Below the pieces are notes generated by a model, which searched no databases, was not told the origin of the DNA, and saw only the letters and a program-made list of their open reading frames with translations. Both the position numbers and the translations under genes were made by a program. Positions 1 to 6,179 of a DNA stretch of 10,275 nucleotides are shown piece after piece. Positions within the stretch are counted from its first letter, which is position 1, and every line of letters begins with the position of its first letter. Origin of the DNA: JBBIII01 sp037446575 (GTDB lineage Bacteria; Bacteroidota; Ignavibacteria; UBA10030); the NCBI GenBank assembly GCA_037446575.1, contig JBBIII010000081.1, positions 1 to 10,275 on the forward strand, given 5' to 3'.

Positions 1-19
1 GTCGACTCGCTGAGTCGAC
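1..19. repeat. Perfect short inverted repeat at window edge
   Basis: GTCGACTC (1-8) and GAGTCGAC (12-19) are exact reverse complements around a 3-base loop. It lies at the edge of the window, so it may be part of a larger repeat that is cut off. No gene is visible here. Confidence 0.6.
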
Positions 20-24
20 ATTAA

Positions 25-89
25 TGGTAGTCGAAACCTACAGGTTTCGTTCTTAGTTCATAAACGAAGACTAAAGTCTTCGACTACCA
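25..89. repeat. Three-stem palindromic repeat element
   Basis: TGGTAGTCGAA (25-35) pairs perfectly with TTCGACTACCA (79-89), closing an element of 65 bases. Inside it are two more perfect 8-bp hairpins with 2-base loops: CGAAACCT (32-39) with AGGTTTCG (42-49), and CGAAGACT (65-72) with AGTCTTCG (75-82). The inner arms overlap the outer arm, so the outer stem and the two hairpins compete. The cloverleaf-like design resembles a REP/MITE-type mobile palindrome rather than a terminator, because no T-run follows. There is no coding capacity. Confidence 0.7.
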
Positions 90-104
90 AGTTTCAATTT
101 TTGC

Positions 105-134
105 TTTGCGTTGCTTGGCGTGCTTTGCGGTTTT
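105..134 (+). repeat. Degenerate TTTGCG-type intergenic repeat, copy A
   Basis: This copy starts with TTTGCG and ends with CTTTGCGGTTTT. The second copy at 250-278 starts with the same six bases and ends with CTTTGCGGTTTA. The middles differ by one base in length and several substitutions. Such GCG-rich strings look like decayed remnants of a dispersed repeat. No gene is associated. Confidence 0.45.
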
Positions 135-150
135 ATTTTACCAAATAGAA

Positions 151-235
151 ATGTCGGACACTTTCAAACAGAAACCATAAGTAAGTTACCAATTAAAAGA
201 TGTCAGACACTTTTAAACAGAAATCAGAAGTAAGT
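151..235 (+). repeat. Two imperfect 36-base direct repeats, period 49
   Basis: Unit 1 is 151-186 and unit 2 is 200-235. They match at 32 of 36 positions; the differences are three transitions and one T/G change. Both begin ATGTC(G/A)GACACTTT and end AAGTAAGT. A 13-base spacer separates them. They carry the GTC(A/G)GACA core that recurs several times in this island. Confidence 0.65.
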
Positions 236-246
236 GTCAGACATCT
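198..246. repeat. Inverted repeat built on GTCAGACA
   Basis: AGATGTCAGACACTT (198-212) and AAGTGTCAGACATCT (232-246) pair at 14 of 15 positions; only the central A/A does not pair. The 19-base loop contains the body of the second direct-repeat unit. It could form a stable hairpin or serve as a dyad for a dimeric protein; the sequence alone cannot decide. Confidence 0.55.
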
Positions 247-249
247 ACA

Positions 250-278
250 TTTGCGTGGCTCTGCGTCTTTGCGGTTTA
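250..278 (+). repeat. Degenerate TTTGCG-type intergenic repeat, copy B
   Basis: This is the partner of 105-134, sharing the TTTGCG start and the CTTTGCGGTTT end with a one-base length difference in the middle. It follows directly on the GTCAGACA inverted repeat. Confidence 0.45.
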
Positions 279-298
279 ATACCGTAGAACATTTAACT

Positions 299-323
299 CC
301 CTCTCCTTTTTTTAAGGAGAGGG
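299..323. repeat. 10-bp CCCTCTCCTT hairpin
   Basis: CCCTCTCCTT (299-308) and AAGGAGAGGG (314-323) pair perfectly around a TTTTT loop, followed by TCGGGGTGAGG. This palindrome type recurs between genes in many genomes, as I recall. There is no T-run on either side that would make it a good terminator. Confidence 0.65.
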
Positions 324-330
324 TCGGGGT

Positions 331-356
331 GAGGTCATTGAAAGATATCTGACCTC
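331..356. repeat. 7-bp inverted repeat GAGGTCA/TGACCTC
   Basis: GAGGTCA (331-337) and TGACCTC (350-356) are exact reverse complements with a 12-base loop. The right arm overlaps a minus-strand copy of the GTCAGATA core (346-353). Confidence 0.5.
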
Positions 357-374
357 CCTGCGAATTAACAAAGC

Positions 375-404
375 GATGTATCTGACATCAAAATTTAGCT
401 AAAT
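375..404. repeat. GATGT/ACATC inverted repeat followed by a 12-base palindrome
   Basis: GATGT (375-379) pairs with ACATC (385-389). The intervening sequence gives a minus-strand GTCAGATA core at 379-386, related to the direct repeats upstream. Three bases on, ATTTAGCTAAAT (393-404) is a perfect palindrome. Confidence 0.4.
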
Positions 405-435
405 GTGCATCAGTAAATTGATTAAAGCTCATCTT

Positions 436-462
436 CATTCCCTCTCAGCATAGGAATGAGGG
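436..462. repeat. Short hairpin with two alternative pairings
   Basis: CATTCC (436-441) can pair with GGAATG (453-458), or CCCTC (440-444) with GAGGG (458-462). The two pairings share bases and exclude each other. The rest of 463-540 has two CTCATTTACT strings (481-490 and 514-523), which look like decayed short repeats; no gene is visible. Confidence 0.4.
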
Positions 463-540
463 GGCTTAGCTACACAACGGCTCATTTACTAAATAAGCTC
501 AGCGACTCAAAGACTCATTTACTCAACTACTAAAAAGTTT

Positions 541-569
541 TTGTAAATCTGCCAATTGTTAATTATCTT
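541..569 (+). promoter_or_regulatory. Possible promoter for rpsT
   Basis: TTGTAA (541-546) and TATCTT (564-569) are separated by 17 bases, a fair match to a sigma-70-type -35/-10 pair. The predicted start near 576 would leave a leader of about 28 bases before the rpsT start. AT-rich DNA gives such matches by chance, so this is weak evidence supported mainly by position. Confidence 0.3.
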
Positions 570-587
570 ATTACCAGAGAAACAAAC

Positions 588-593
588 AAGGAG
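588..593 (+). promoter_or_regulatory. Shine-Dalgarno site that sets the rpsT start
   Basis: AAGGAG stands 10 bases upstream of the ATG at 604. This argues for translation from 604 rather than from the in-frame ATG at 556, which would add 16 residues unlike the family and place the ribosome site inside the coding region. Confidence 0.7.
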
Positions 594-603
594 AAAATTA
601 TTA

Positions 604-858
604 ATGCCACAACATAAGTCAGCAGAAAAAAGAGCTCGGCAAAGCGTAAAAAGGGCTATGCGAAATAAAACTCAATTAACGAAGGCGAAAACACTTATTA
701 AAAAAGTAAGAGCATCGAAAAAGAAGGAAGAAGCGTCAGCGGCGTTGAAAAATGCAATAAAGTATTTAGATCAAATCGCGGCTAAGGGAATAATTCATAA
801 AAACAATGCTTCAAACCAGAAATCGAAGCTTACAAAATATGTGAATAAGCTTGCTTAA
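604..858 (+). CDS. rpsT: Small ribosomal subunit protein S20 (bS20)
   Basis: This 84-residue, very basic protein binds 16S rRNA early in assembly of the 30S subunit. The start MPQHKSAEKRARQS is typical of the family, and the C-terminal half carries the conserved AAKGIIHKNNAS segment (residues 59-70) followed by KSKLTKYVNK. The length is normal for S20. The start was chosen at 604 because it gives the usual family N-terminus and has AAGGAG 10 bases upstream; an in-frame ATG at 556 would add an atypical hydrophobic extension. The gene stands alone, preceded by a repeat-rich region and followed by a strong bidirectional terminator shared with the convergent operon. Identification is secure. Confidence 0.97.
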   Translation: MPQHKSAEKRARQSVKRAMRNKTQLTKAKTLIKKVRASKKKEEASAALKNAIKYLDQIAAKGIIHKNNASNQKSKLTKYVNKLA

Positions 859-879
859 TCTTTTTATCATACACATAAA

Positions 880-910
880 AAAACCCCAAGTATAATCGCC
901 TTGGGGTTTT
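880..910. terminator. Bidirectional intrinsic terminator between rpsT and the minus-strand operon
   Basis: AAAACCCCAAG (880-890) pairs perfectly over 11 bp with CTTGGGGTTTT (900-910), with a 9-base loop. On the + strand the stem runs into TTTTCTTTTT; on the - strand it runs into seven T's. It lies between the stop codons of the two convergent genes (858 and 937), so it fits termination of both. Confidence 0.9.
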
Positions 911-936
911 CTTTTTGTTCAACTTCTTTTACTATT

Positions 937-2256
937 TTAACCTTTTTTAGCTTTCAAAGCTTCCAATTCAGTAATGCGTTTTTCAAAACGTTCTCTATCT
1001 GCAGGTTTGTTGCGGGCAAGGGTTCTATAAGCTTTTATCGCATCATCGAACCATCCTTGTTTAGCATAAATTTCGGCAAGTGTGGGTGTTACAAATCCCA
1101 TCCCTGCCGGCGTATCTTGTTCTGAGGCGGTTGTTGTTTCCTTTTGCGCAAAGTTAATTACAGGCGTTGGCGGTGGAGTCGGCTGTGTCGATATTGGCGT
1201 AATTTTACCTACATTCTGCAATGTATTTGCAAGTTCTTGTATTCTATCTTGTGCGCCAAATATGAATGGAGCTGGCGGCGGCAAAATCGGTTCGGGTGAT
1301 GGTGGCGGTATATTAACCATGCTGGTTTCGCTGGCAAAATATGCTTCTAACGAAATAGAATTTTCGCCGGAAAGCTCCACTTTTCGTCTCGAAGAATAGT
1401 TATCAAAAGATTCGTCTTCAGTTGATGGTTGAGCGGTTAGTCCAAAATCAAATGTTGGTAATTTAATTTCAACTCCTCCAAAACCTGGACTTGGCGTTTC
1501 GATTGTTGGTTCATAGACTGCCGGTTGAGGTTGTGGAAAATTAAAATCTAAGATAGGCGTTTGCTCTTCTGATGGAAACGAGGATTCCATTGTCGGTTTT
1601 GTAAAACCAAAATCAAATGTTTGTTCTGGCGGACTTATTGTCGGAGCTTGAGTAATAGCATCAAAGAAACTTGTTTCAGTTGTCGGCTTATATGTTGGCT
1701 CTGGGGTTGTTTCTTCAATAATCGGTTCACTAATTCCATAACTTATTTCAGGTTGTTGTATTACCGGAGGTGTTGTAGTTTCTGAAGGTGGAATATAATA
1801 ATAATCAGGTTCCGCCGTCTGTGTTGGTTGTAACGGCGTTGGCGCAGTATAAATATAATCGGTTTGTAGCGTTGGTTCTGGCGCCTCTATTTCAGGTTGC
1901 GGCGGAGCAATATATCTTTCTTCTCTGGGCGCTACAATTGTCTCTTCCTCGGCAGGCGGTAATTGATCTATTAACGCTTTAATTGTTTTATTGTTTGGCA
2001 GAAAATCGTATACAAACTCGAACTCACGCCGCGCTTCTGCGGGCATGTTAATAGCCGCAAGCGCCTTTCCTTTTATTAAGTGGCCGGTTGTATAAAACGG
2101 AAAATTAGCTAACCCAGCATCGCAAATGCGTAATGCGTCCTCTGCGCGCTCTGTTTCTAAGTAATAAAACGCCAATTGCGCAAATAGCGGCGACTTAGCA
2201 TCAATTCCGACTTTTTTTTCCAACGCAATAATACGTTGACTGATAGTATCTATCAT
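937..2256 (-). CDS. TPR protein with long Pro/Thr/Glu-rich disordered middle
   Basis: This 439-residue protein has no signal peptide or membrane segment and is probably cytoplasmic. Residues 20-100 form TPR-like helices (LAFYYLETERAEDALRICDA, then GKALAAINMPAEARREFEF). Residues 101-385 are low complexity, rich in P, T, E and Q, and likely disordered. Residues 390-415 form a last TPR-like unit (TLAEIYAKQGWFDDAIKAYR), followed by a charged helix ending in KAKKG. Within the disordered part a short motif recurs: FDFGF (214-218), LDFNF (236-240) and FDFGL (269-273), plus PTxE(T/S)-like strings near 191, 221 and 250. It is the last gene of the operon, 5 bases after the glycosyltransferase stop, with an AAGGA ribosome site just before its ATG. 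TPR units usually bind proteins; the partner is unknown. A scaffold for the upstream synthase is only a guess from position. Confidence 0.85.
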   Translation of the reverse strand: MIDTISQRIIALEKKVGIDAKSPLFAQLAFYYLETERAEDALRICDAGLANFPFYTTGHLIKGKALAAINMPAEARREFEFVYDFLPNNKTIKALIDQLPPAEEETIVAPREERYIAPPQPEIEAPEPTLQTDYIYTAPTPLQPTQTAEPDYYYIPPSETTTPPVIQQPEISYGISEPIIEETTPEPTYKPTTETSFFDAITQAPTISPPEQTFDFGFTKPTMESSFPSEEQTPILDFNFPQPQPAVYEPTIETPSPGFGGVEIKLPTFDFGLTAQPSTEDESFDNYSSRRKVELSGENSISLEAYFASETSMVNIPPPSPEPILPPPAPFIFGAQDRIQELANTLQNVGKITPISTQPTPPPTPVINFAQKETTTASEQDTPAGMGFVTPTLAEIYAKQGWFDDAIKAYRTLARNKPADRERFEKRITELEALKAKKG

Positions 2257-2261
2257 TTTCC

Positions 2262-3782
2262 TTATTGACGAAGTTTCCGTGCTTCAATAGCATGTTTTAC
2301 TGAAAGCCACGATACGCATGCAAACCCAAAGAAATAAAGCATCTGAAACGGCACCGCAGCTAATTCCATATAATATAATGATGAAATCACACCGAATAAG
2401 CAATAGACTGCCAAAAGAATTTCTACAAATACAACCCAATCTAACTTTTTCTTTTTCCCAATATACTTATTCTTTTTCCAATTATCTTGTTTTTCTTTTA
2501 TAGCAAACTTTGGAGTGCGAACAAATTCGCTTTTTCGTTTGAAAAGCCCTTCAAACACAGCGCGCGAATTATTTACCGCAAACCCCATACTGCCAGCCAT
2601 AAATAATGGAAAAAGCAATATCCGCTTCCGCCAATCGGGATACACAGACTTTTGCGATACTAAATAGAATAAAAAAGAACCTATAAAGGCAAGAACAAAA
2701 ACAGACATCATTGCAAAGTACGCGCTATGTCCCCCTTGTTGTTTTATAAATATCAAAGGAACATTCAAAATACCCGCTAATATAATGAATGGAAAAACAA
2801 TATTATTTGTCAGATGAAAAGTTGAATACAGTTTTAACCGTAATGGAATGTTTGCTTTCCACACTTCCGGTATTATTTTACGCGCAGTTTCTATTGCGCC
2901 TTTTGTCCATCTAAATTGCTGAGTTTTTAACGCGTTCACTTCCGCAGGCAATTCTGCCGGCGATGTAACTTTCGTAAGATACTTAAATTTCCATCCGCGT
3001 AATTGAGCGCGGTAACTTAGATCTAAATCTTCCGTTAATGTATCCGATTGCCAGTTGCCCGCATCTATTATTGTTTCCTTCCTCCATACTCCCCCCGTGC
3101 CATTAAACTGTATAAAGAATCCGGCTTTATTGCGAACATCTTGTTCTATAACAAAATGTCCATCCAATGCAAATGCCTGCGCGCGTGTTAACATAGAATA
3201 TTCTCTGTTGATGTGTTCCCATCTTGTTTGAACAACGCCAATTTTCGGTTCGGCATAAAAGTGCGGAATTGTTTTTGTTAGAAAATCTTTATTAGGTACA
3301 AAATCGGCGTCAAATATTGCTATAAATTCGCCACGCGCTGTTTCTAATCCGTATTTCAAAGCGCCAGCTTTATAGCCCGACCTATTTACACGATGGATAT
3401 GCTTTATATCATAACCTATCGCTTGGTATGTGGCAACCGCTTTTGCAACTACTTGGACTGTTTCGTCCGTCGAATCATCCAACACCTGAATTTCTAATTT
3501 ATCTTTCGGATACTCCATCGCGCAAACAGCGTCGATCAACCGATTAACAACATACAATTCATTAAACAATGGAAGCTGAATTGTAACAACCGGCGTTTGG
3601 GTCAATGGCGGTTGGTTTTTTTCCATGCCTTTCTGCTTCAAGTAATGATATACCATTACAAATCCGTGCGAACCGAATGCAAATAGAATTAGAAGTGAAA
3701 AGAAATAAAGATACATTACAAAATCCGCAAACACCGGACTTTCAATTATCTCTTGTCGGAATAAAAATGTCGCTATTGTCAT
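2262..3782 (-). CDS. Processive family 2 glycosyltransferase, cellulose synthase/CslA-like
   Basis: This 506-residue inner-membrane protein should polymerise a polysaccharide from a nucleotide sugar on the cytoplasmic side. A hydrophobic segment (about 16-48) precedes the GT-A domain, which has all four hallmarks of processive GT2 enzymes: DDSTD (102-106), DAD (158-160), TED (250-252) and QQFRW (288-292). The stretches NRSGYKAGALK (133-143) and FNGTGGVWR (226-234) recall plant CslA mannan synthases and their bacterial relatives. Four or more further hydrophobic stretches follow (about 318-348, 355-376, 386-405, 448-495). There is no PilZ domain for cyclic di-GMP, and no partner subunit like BcsB is nearby. 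The ATG lies 1 base after the lptE-like stop, with AGGA upstream. The product (mannan, glucan or mixed) cannot be told from sequence. Confidence 0.92.
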   Translation of the reverse strand: MTIATFLFRQEIIESPVFADFVMYLYFFSLLILFAFGSHGFVMVYHYLKQKGMEKNQPPLTQTPVVTIQLPLFNELYVVNRLIDAVCAMEYPKDKLEIQVLDDSTDETVQVVAKAVATYQAIGYDIKHIHRVNRSGYKAGALKYGLETARGEFIAIFDADFVPNKDFLTKTIPHFYAEPKIGVVQTRWEHINREYSMLTRAQAFALDGHFVIEQDVRNKAGFFIQFNGTGGVWRKETIIDAGNWQSDTLTEDLDLSYRAQLRGWKFKYLTKVTSPAELPAEVNALKTQQFRWTKGAIETARKIIPEVWKANIPLRLKLYSTFHLTNNIVFPFIILAGILNVPLIFIKQQGGHSAYFAMMSVFVLAFIGSFLFYLVSQKSVYPDWRKRILLFPLFMAGSMGFAVNNSRAVFEGLFKRKSEFVRTPKFAIKEKQDNWKKNKYIGKKKKLDWVVFVEILLAVYCLFGVISSLYYMELAAVPFQMLYFFGFACVSWLSVKHAIEARKLRQ

Positions 3783-3783
3783 A

Positions 3784-4329
3784 TTACCATCCTGCTACTG
3801 TTTCGTTAAGAATATCTTCTGTTAATTTTCTAACGGCTTCTTGAACGCCTTCATTGCGTTGCGTTTGCCCGCCCCCTGTTGGATAATCTCCCCAACTGCT
3901 AAAACTTTTTTCCCATACTTTTTTCCGAAGTTTCAAATCCTGAAACGTTATACGCGCTGTAACCGTAATTCTTCGCTGTGTTGCTTGTTCTCCCTGAAGC
4001 ACAATCGGTGCATCTTTCACTTCTGTAATAACGCCTTCAAGCATTGAATCAGCGTTTGTCCGGTCCGATAACTGAAGCGTGTTATCGTTAATAAATCGTT
4101 TTACTAATAATTGAGTAAATGAATCTCGTAAATTCGGATCTCCAAAGCCGCTTTGGTCCTCCATAATCGGTATGGCAATTGTTTTCAAGTGAGGTGCAAC
4201 AGATCCGCCTTTGAAAGAATAAGTGCAGCTTACAAGGAAAAGAGAAAAATAAAAAAGGAAAAAAGTTGAAACAGAAAAATTATTCCATTTATTTTTAACC
4301 TTTGATTTTTGAATTTTAACTTGATTCAT
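3784..4329 (-). CDS. lptE: LptE-like outer-membrane lipoprotein for LPS assembly
   Basis: This 181-residue protein begins with a basic stretch, a hydrophobic core (about 21-34) and a lipobox LVSC with the acylated cysteine at residue 35. After the cysteine comes the family-like TYSFKGGSVAPHLKTIAIP, where the regular LptE pattern 'tYsF.g..iP.hlktIaIP' is easily seen. Later strands include LEGVITEV and RRITVTARITFQD, ending in a helix with AVRKLTEDIL. LptE plugs and supports the LptD barrel that inserts lipopolysaccharide in the outer leaflet; lptD is not in the window. The ATG overlaps the stop of the upstream activator gene as ATGA, so translation is probably coupled. The extended basic N-terminus before the hydrophobic core is longer than usual for a lipoprotein signal. 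Confidence 0.88.
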   Translation of the reverse strand: MNQVKIQKSKVKNKWNNFSVSTFFLFYFSLFLVSCTYSFKGGSVAPHLKTIAIPIMEDQSGFGDPNLRDSFTQLLVKRFINDNTLQLSDRTNADSMLEGVITEVKDAPIVLQGEQATQRRITVTARITFQDLKLRKKVWEKSFSSWGDYPTGGGQTQRNEGVQEAVRKLTEDILNETVAGW

Positions 4330-5444
4330 TGTAGTCCGTAATCTTTAATTTTTCTATATAATGTTCTTTCGCTAATATTTAATTCCTTCGCGGCTATCCG
4401 TCGATTTCCTTTTGTCCTTTCAAGCGCAGAAGCAATCATACGGCGCTCCATTTCATCCATCGTAAGCGAACCGTTGCCATTATTCGGATTTATTTTGCCC
4501 TCTTTAATTTCATCTATATTTGGAAGCCGTTGAATTAATAAATTTTTCATCTCGATAATGTTTGATTTCAAATCTAAAAGCGCTCTGTAAATTAATTCGC
4601 GCTCAGCTTGTTCAACGGTTTTGTTGGACACAACCGGCAAGTTACGCTCAGTTACAACATAAGTTGATTCATGTAAATACCTGCGGACATCCTCGCTGTA
4701 CAACTTCTTTCCTTTTTCAAGTACAATCATGCTTTCAACTGCATTTTTTAACTCCCGAATATTGCCGGGCCAGCTATAACTCATCATCAATTCTGTTGCA
4801 TCATCTGAAAATCCTAAAAACTTAATTTTGTTTTTCTCTGTTATCTCTCTTGTAAAATGTTCCACTAACACAGGGATATCTTCTTTTCTATTTCGCAAAG
4901 GAGGAATATGAATATTGACAGACCTCAGCCGGAAATACAAATCTGAACGAAAGTGTTTTTGCTGAACTTCAAAATCCAATGTTTTATTAGTCGCGGCAAT
5001 AATACGTACATCTGTTTTGCGCATAACAGACGACCCAACACGCATAAACTCGCCGCTTTCGAGCACACGCAACAATTTTACCTGTGTAGATAAAGGCATT
5101 TCGCCTATTTCATCCAAAAAAATTGTTCCACCGTCGGCAATTTCAAAATAGCCGCGCCTTGTATCAACCGCGCTTGTAAATGCCCCTTTTTCGTGACCGA
5201 ATAGTTCACTTTCTATTAATCCTTCCGGAATCGCGCCGCAATTCACAGTTACCATAGATTGTTGTACACGCTTGCTTGCACCATGAATCGCTTTGGCAAT
5301 TACTTCTTTTCCTGTCCCGCTTTCGCCGGTTATTAAAACTGTAATATCGGTCGGAGCGACTTGCTGAATTATTCCGATTAACTCATGAATTTCCGCCGAT
5401 TGCCCAATGATTCCAAACTTATTTTGAAATTCTACTCTATCCAT
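4326..5444 (-). CDS. Sigma-54-dependent activator (AAA+ plus Fis-type HTH), no receiver domain
   Basis: This 372-residue bacterial enhancer-binding protein remodels sigma-54 RNA polymerase using ATP. The AAA+ domain starts almost at once: Walker A GESGTGKE (40-47), ELFGHEKGAFTSA with the sigma-54 contact loop at 87-92, Walker B IFLDEIGEM (108-116), sensor AATN (150-153), arginine-finger region FRSDLYFRL (165-173) and WPGNIREL (225-232). A Fis-type helix-turn-helix occupies about 334-372 (GNRRIAAKELNISERTLYRK). No N-terminal receiver, GAF or PAS domain exists, so activity may depend on a partner protein or on expression level. The contact loop reads GAFTSA rather than GAFTGA. I chose ATG at 5444, which overlaps the upstream stop by one base (TGATG); a TTG one codon earlier is less likely. 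Targets are unknown. Confidence 0.95.
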   Translation of the reverse strand: MDRVEFQNKFGIIGQSAEIHELIGIIQQVAPTDITVLITGESGTGKEVIAKAIHGASKRVQQSMVTVNCGAIPEGLIESELFGHEKGAFTSAVDTRRGYFEIADGGTIFLDEIGEMPLSTQVKLLRVLESGEFMRVGSSVMRKTDVRIIAATNKTLDFEVQQKHFRSDLYFRLRSVNIHIPPLRNRKEDIPVLVEHFTREITEKNKIKFLGFSDDATELMMSYSWPGNIRELKNAVESMIVLEKGKKLYSEDVRRYLHESTYVVTERNLPVVSNKTVEQAERELIYRALLDLKSNIIEMKNLLIQRLPNIDEIKEGKINPNNGNGSLTMDEMERRMIASALERTKGNRRIAAKELNISERTLYRKIKDYGLQ

Positions 5445-6163
5445 CAACGCGATACTACAATTGAATTTAAATTGAACTTATTTCTTATCTCATGCGTAAA
5501 TTGTTTCGCTTCATCATAAGTTTGGAACTCGCCAACCCAAACTTTATGAAGTTTTTTTCCTTGAGTTACTATTGTGAATATATTGGAAGAGTATCCCTCT
5601 TTTTCGAACTTCGTTCTCAATTCCTCTGCGTTCTGCAATGTAGAAAAAGCCCCCACTTGTACTGTAAAGTTTGTTGAAAATTTAGGCACTGTGCCTCTCG
5701 GTTTAACTACTGACGGTTTTTCTTTGATGGTTGGCTTCGCGGCGGCTACGGCAGATTGCTCTGTTGCATAAGCAGAAAACGGATATTCTTCTTTAAGCTG
5801 TGTTAATTTTTTCTCCGCGGTTTTATACAAACCGATTGAATAGTAATATTGATATAGCTTGTACAACGCATCGTCTCCCCATTCGCTTTTTGGGAAATTA
5901 TCAATGATGTTTTGGTAAATTTTCGCCGCTTCTGTGCCATCAGTTGTAAGCGCCGCCTGAAGATACATTACCCCCGGATTATTTTGATAATTAGTAATAA
6001 GACTCGGAAGCTCAGCTCGCACTGATTCAGCTTGCCCACTTTCTATCATTTCTAATCGCTTGCGAATATTCGGCTCATTGCTATATGATTGTGCAACTGC
6101 AATGTTAATAGCAATAATCGAAATAAATACAACGGTAAAAAATCTCACTTCTGCAATTTTCAT
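5444..6163 (-). CDS. Exported TPR-like protein with C-terminal SPOR domain
   Basis: This 239-residue protein has an N-terminal signal peptide with a hydrophobic core (about 8-20) and a likely cleavage after AVA at residue 24, so it is predicted to be periplasmic. Residues 60-130 contain TPR-like helices of the BamD/CpoB type (AAKIYQNIIDNFPKSEWGDD, then GLYKTAEKKLTQLKEEYP). A short Lys/Pro linker leads to a SPOR domain (about 165-239) starting FTVQVGAFSTLQNAEEL and containing KVWVGEFQTYDEAK. SPOR domains bind septal peptidoglycan stripped of stem peptides. I chose ATG 6163: AGGTG (6174-6170) lies 6 bases before it, and the alternative GTG at 6172 would sit inside that site. It lies 16 bases after miaB and overlaps the next gene by one base. 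Confidence 0.9.
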   Translation of the reverse strand: MKIAEVRFFTVVFISIIAINIAVAQSYSNEPNIRKRLEMIESGQAESVRAELPSLITNYQNNPGVMYLQAALTTDGTEAAKIYQNIIDNFPKSEWGDDALYKLYQYYYSIGLYKTAEKKLTQLKEEYPFSAYATEQSAVAAAKPTIKEKPSVVKPRGTVPKFSTNFTVQVGAFSTLQNAEELRTKFEKEGYSSNIFTIVTQGKKLHKVWVGEFQTYDEAKQFTHEIRNKFNLNSIVVSR

Positions 6164-6169
6164 GCTCGT

Positions 6170-6174
6170 CACCT
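6170..6174 (-). promoter_or_regulatory. Shine-Dalgarno site that sets the SPOR-protein start
   Basis: On the minus strand AGGTG precedes ATG 6163 by 6 bases. The upstream in-frame GTG at 6172-6170 is part of this site, so the ATG is the better start. Confidence 0.6.
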
Positions 6175-6179
6175 ATTAG

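Noticed and set aside
151..246. CRISPR-like array
   Set aside because: There are only two 36-base units with four mismatches and a single 13-base spacer, no cas genes are near, and the units belong to a wider set of palindromic repeats.
1..540. tRNA or other known structured RNA gene in the left island
   Set aside because: No acceptor-stem/anticodon arrangement, GTTCRA-type T-loop or known riboswitch core was seen; the palindromes are too short and too separate.
556..603. Longer S20 start at ATG 556
   Set aside because: The extension is unlike the family and contains the AAGGAG site that serves the ATG at 604.
1082..1399. A Gly-rich 105-codon open frame on the + strand
   Set aside because: It is antisense to the Pro-rich part of the TPR protein; Pro codons read backwards give Gly codons, which explains its composition.
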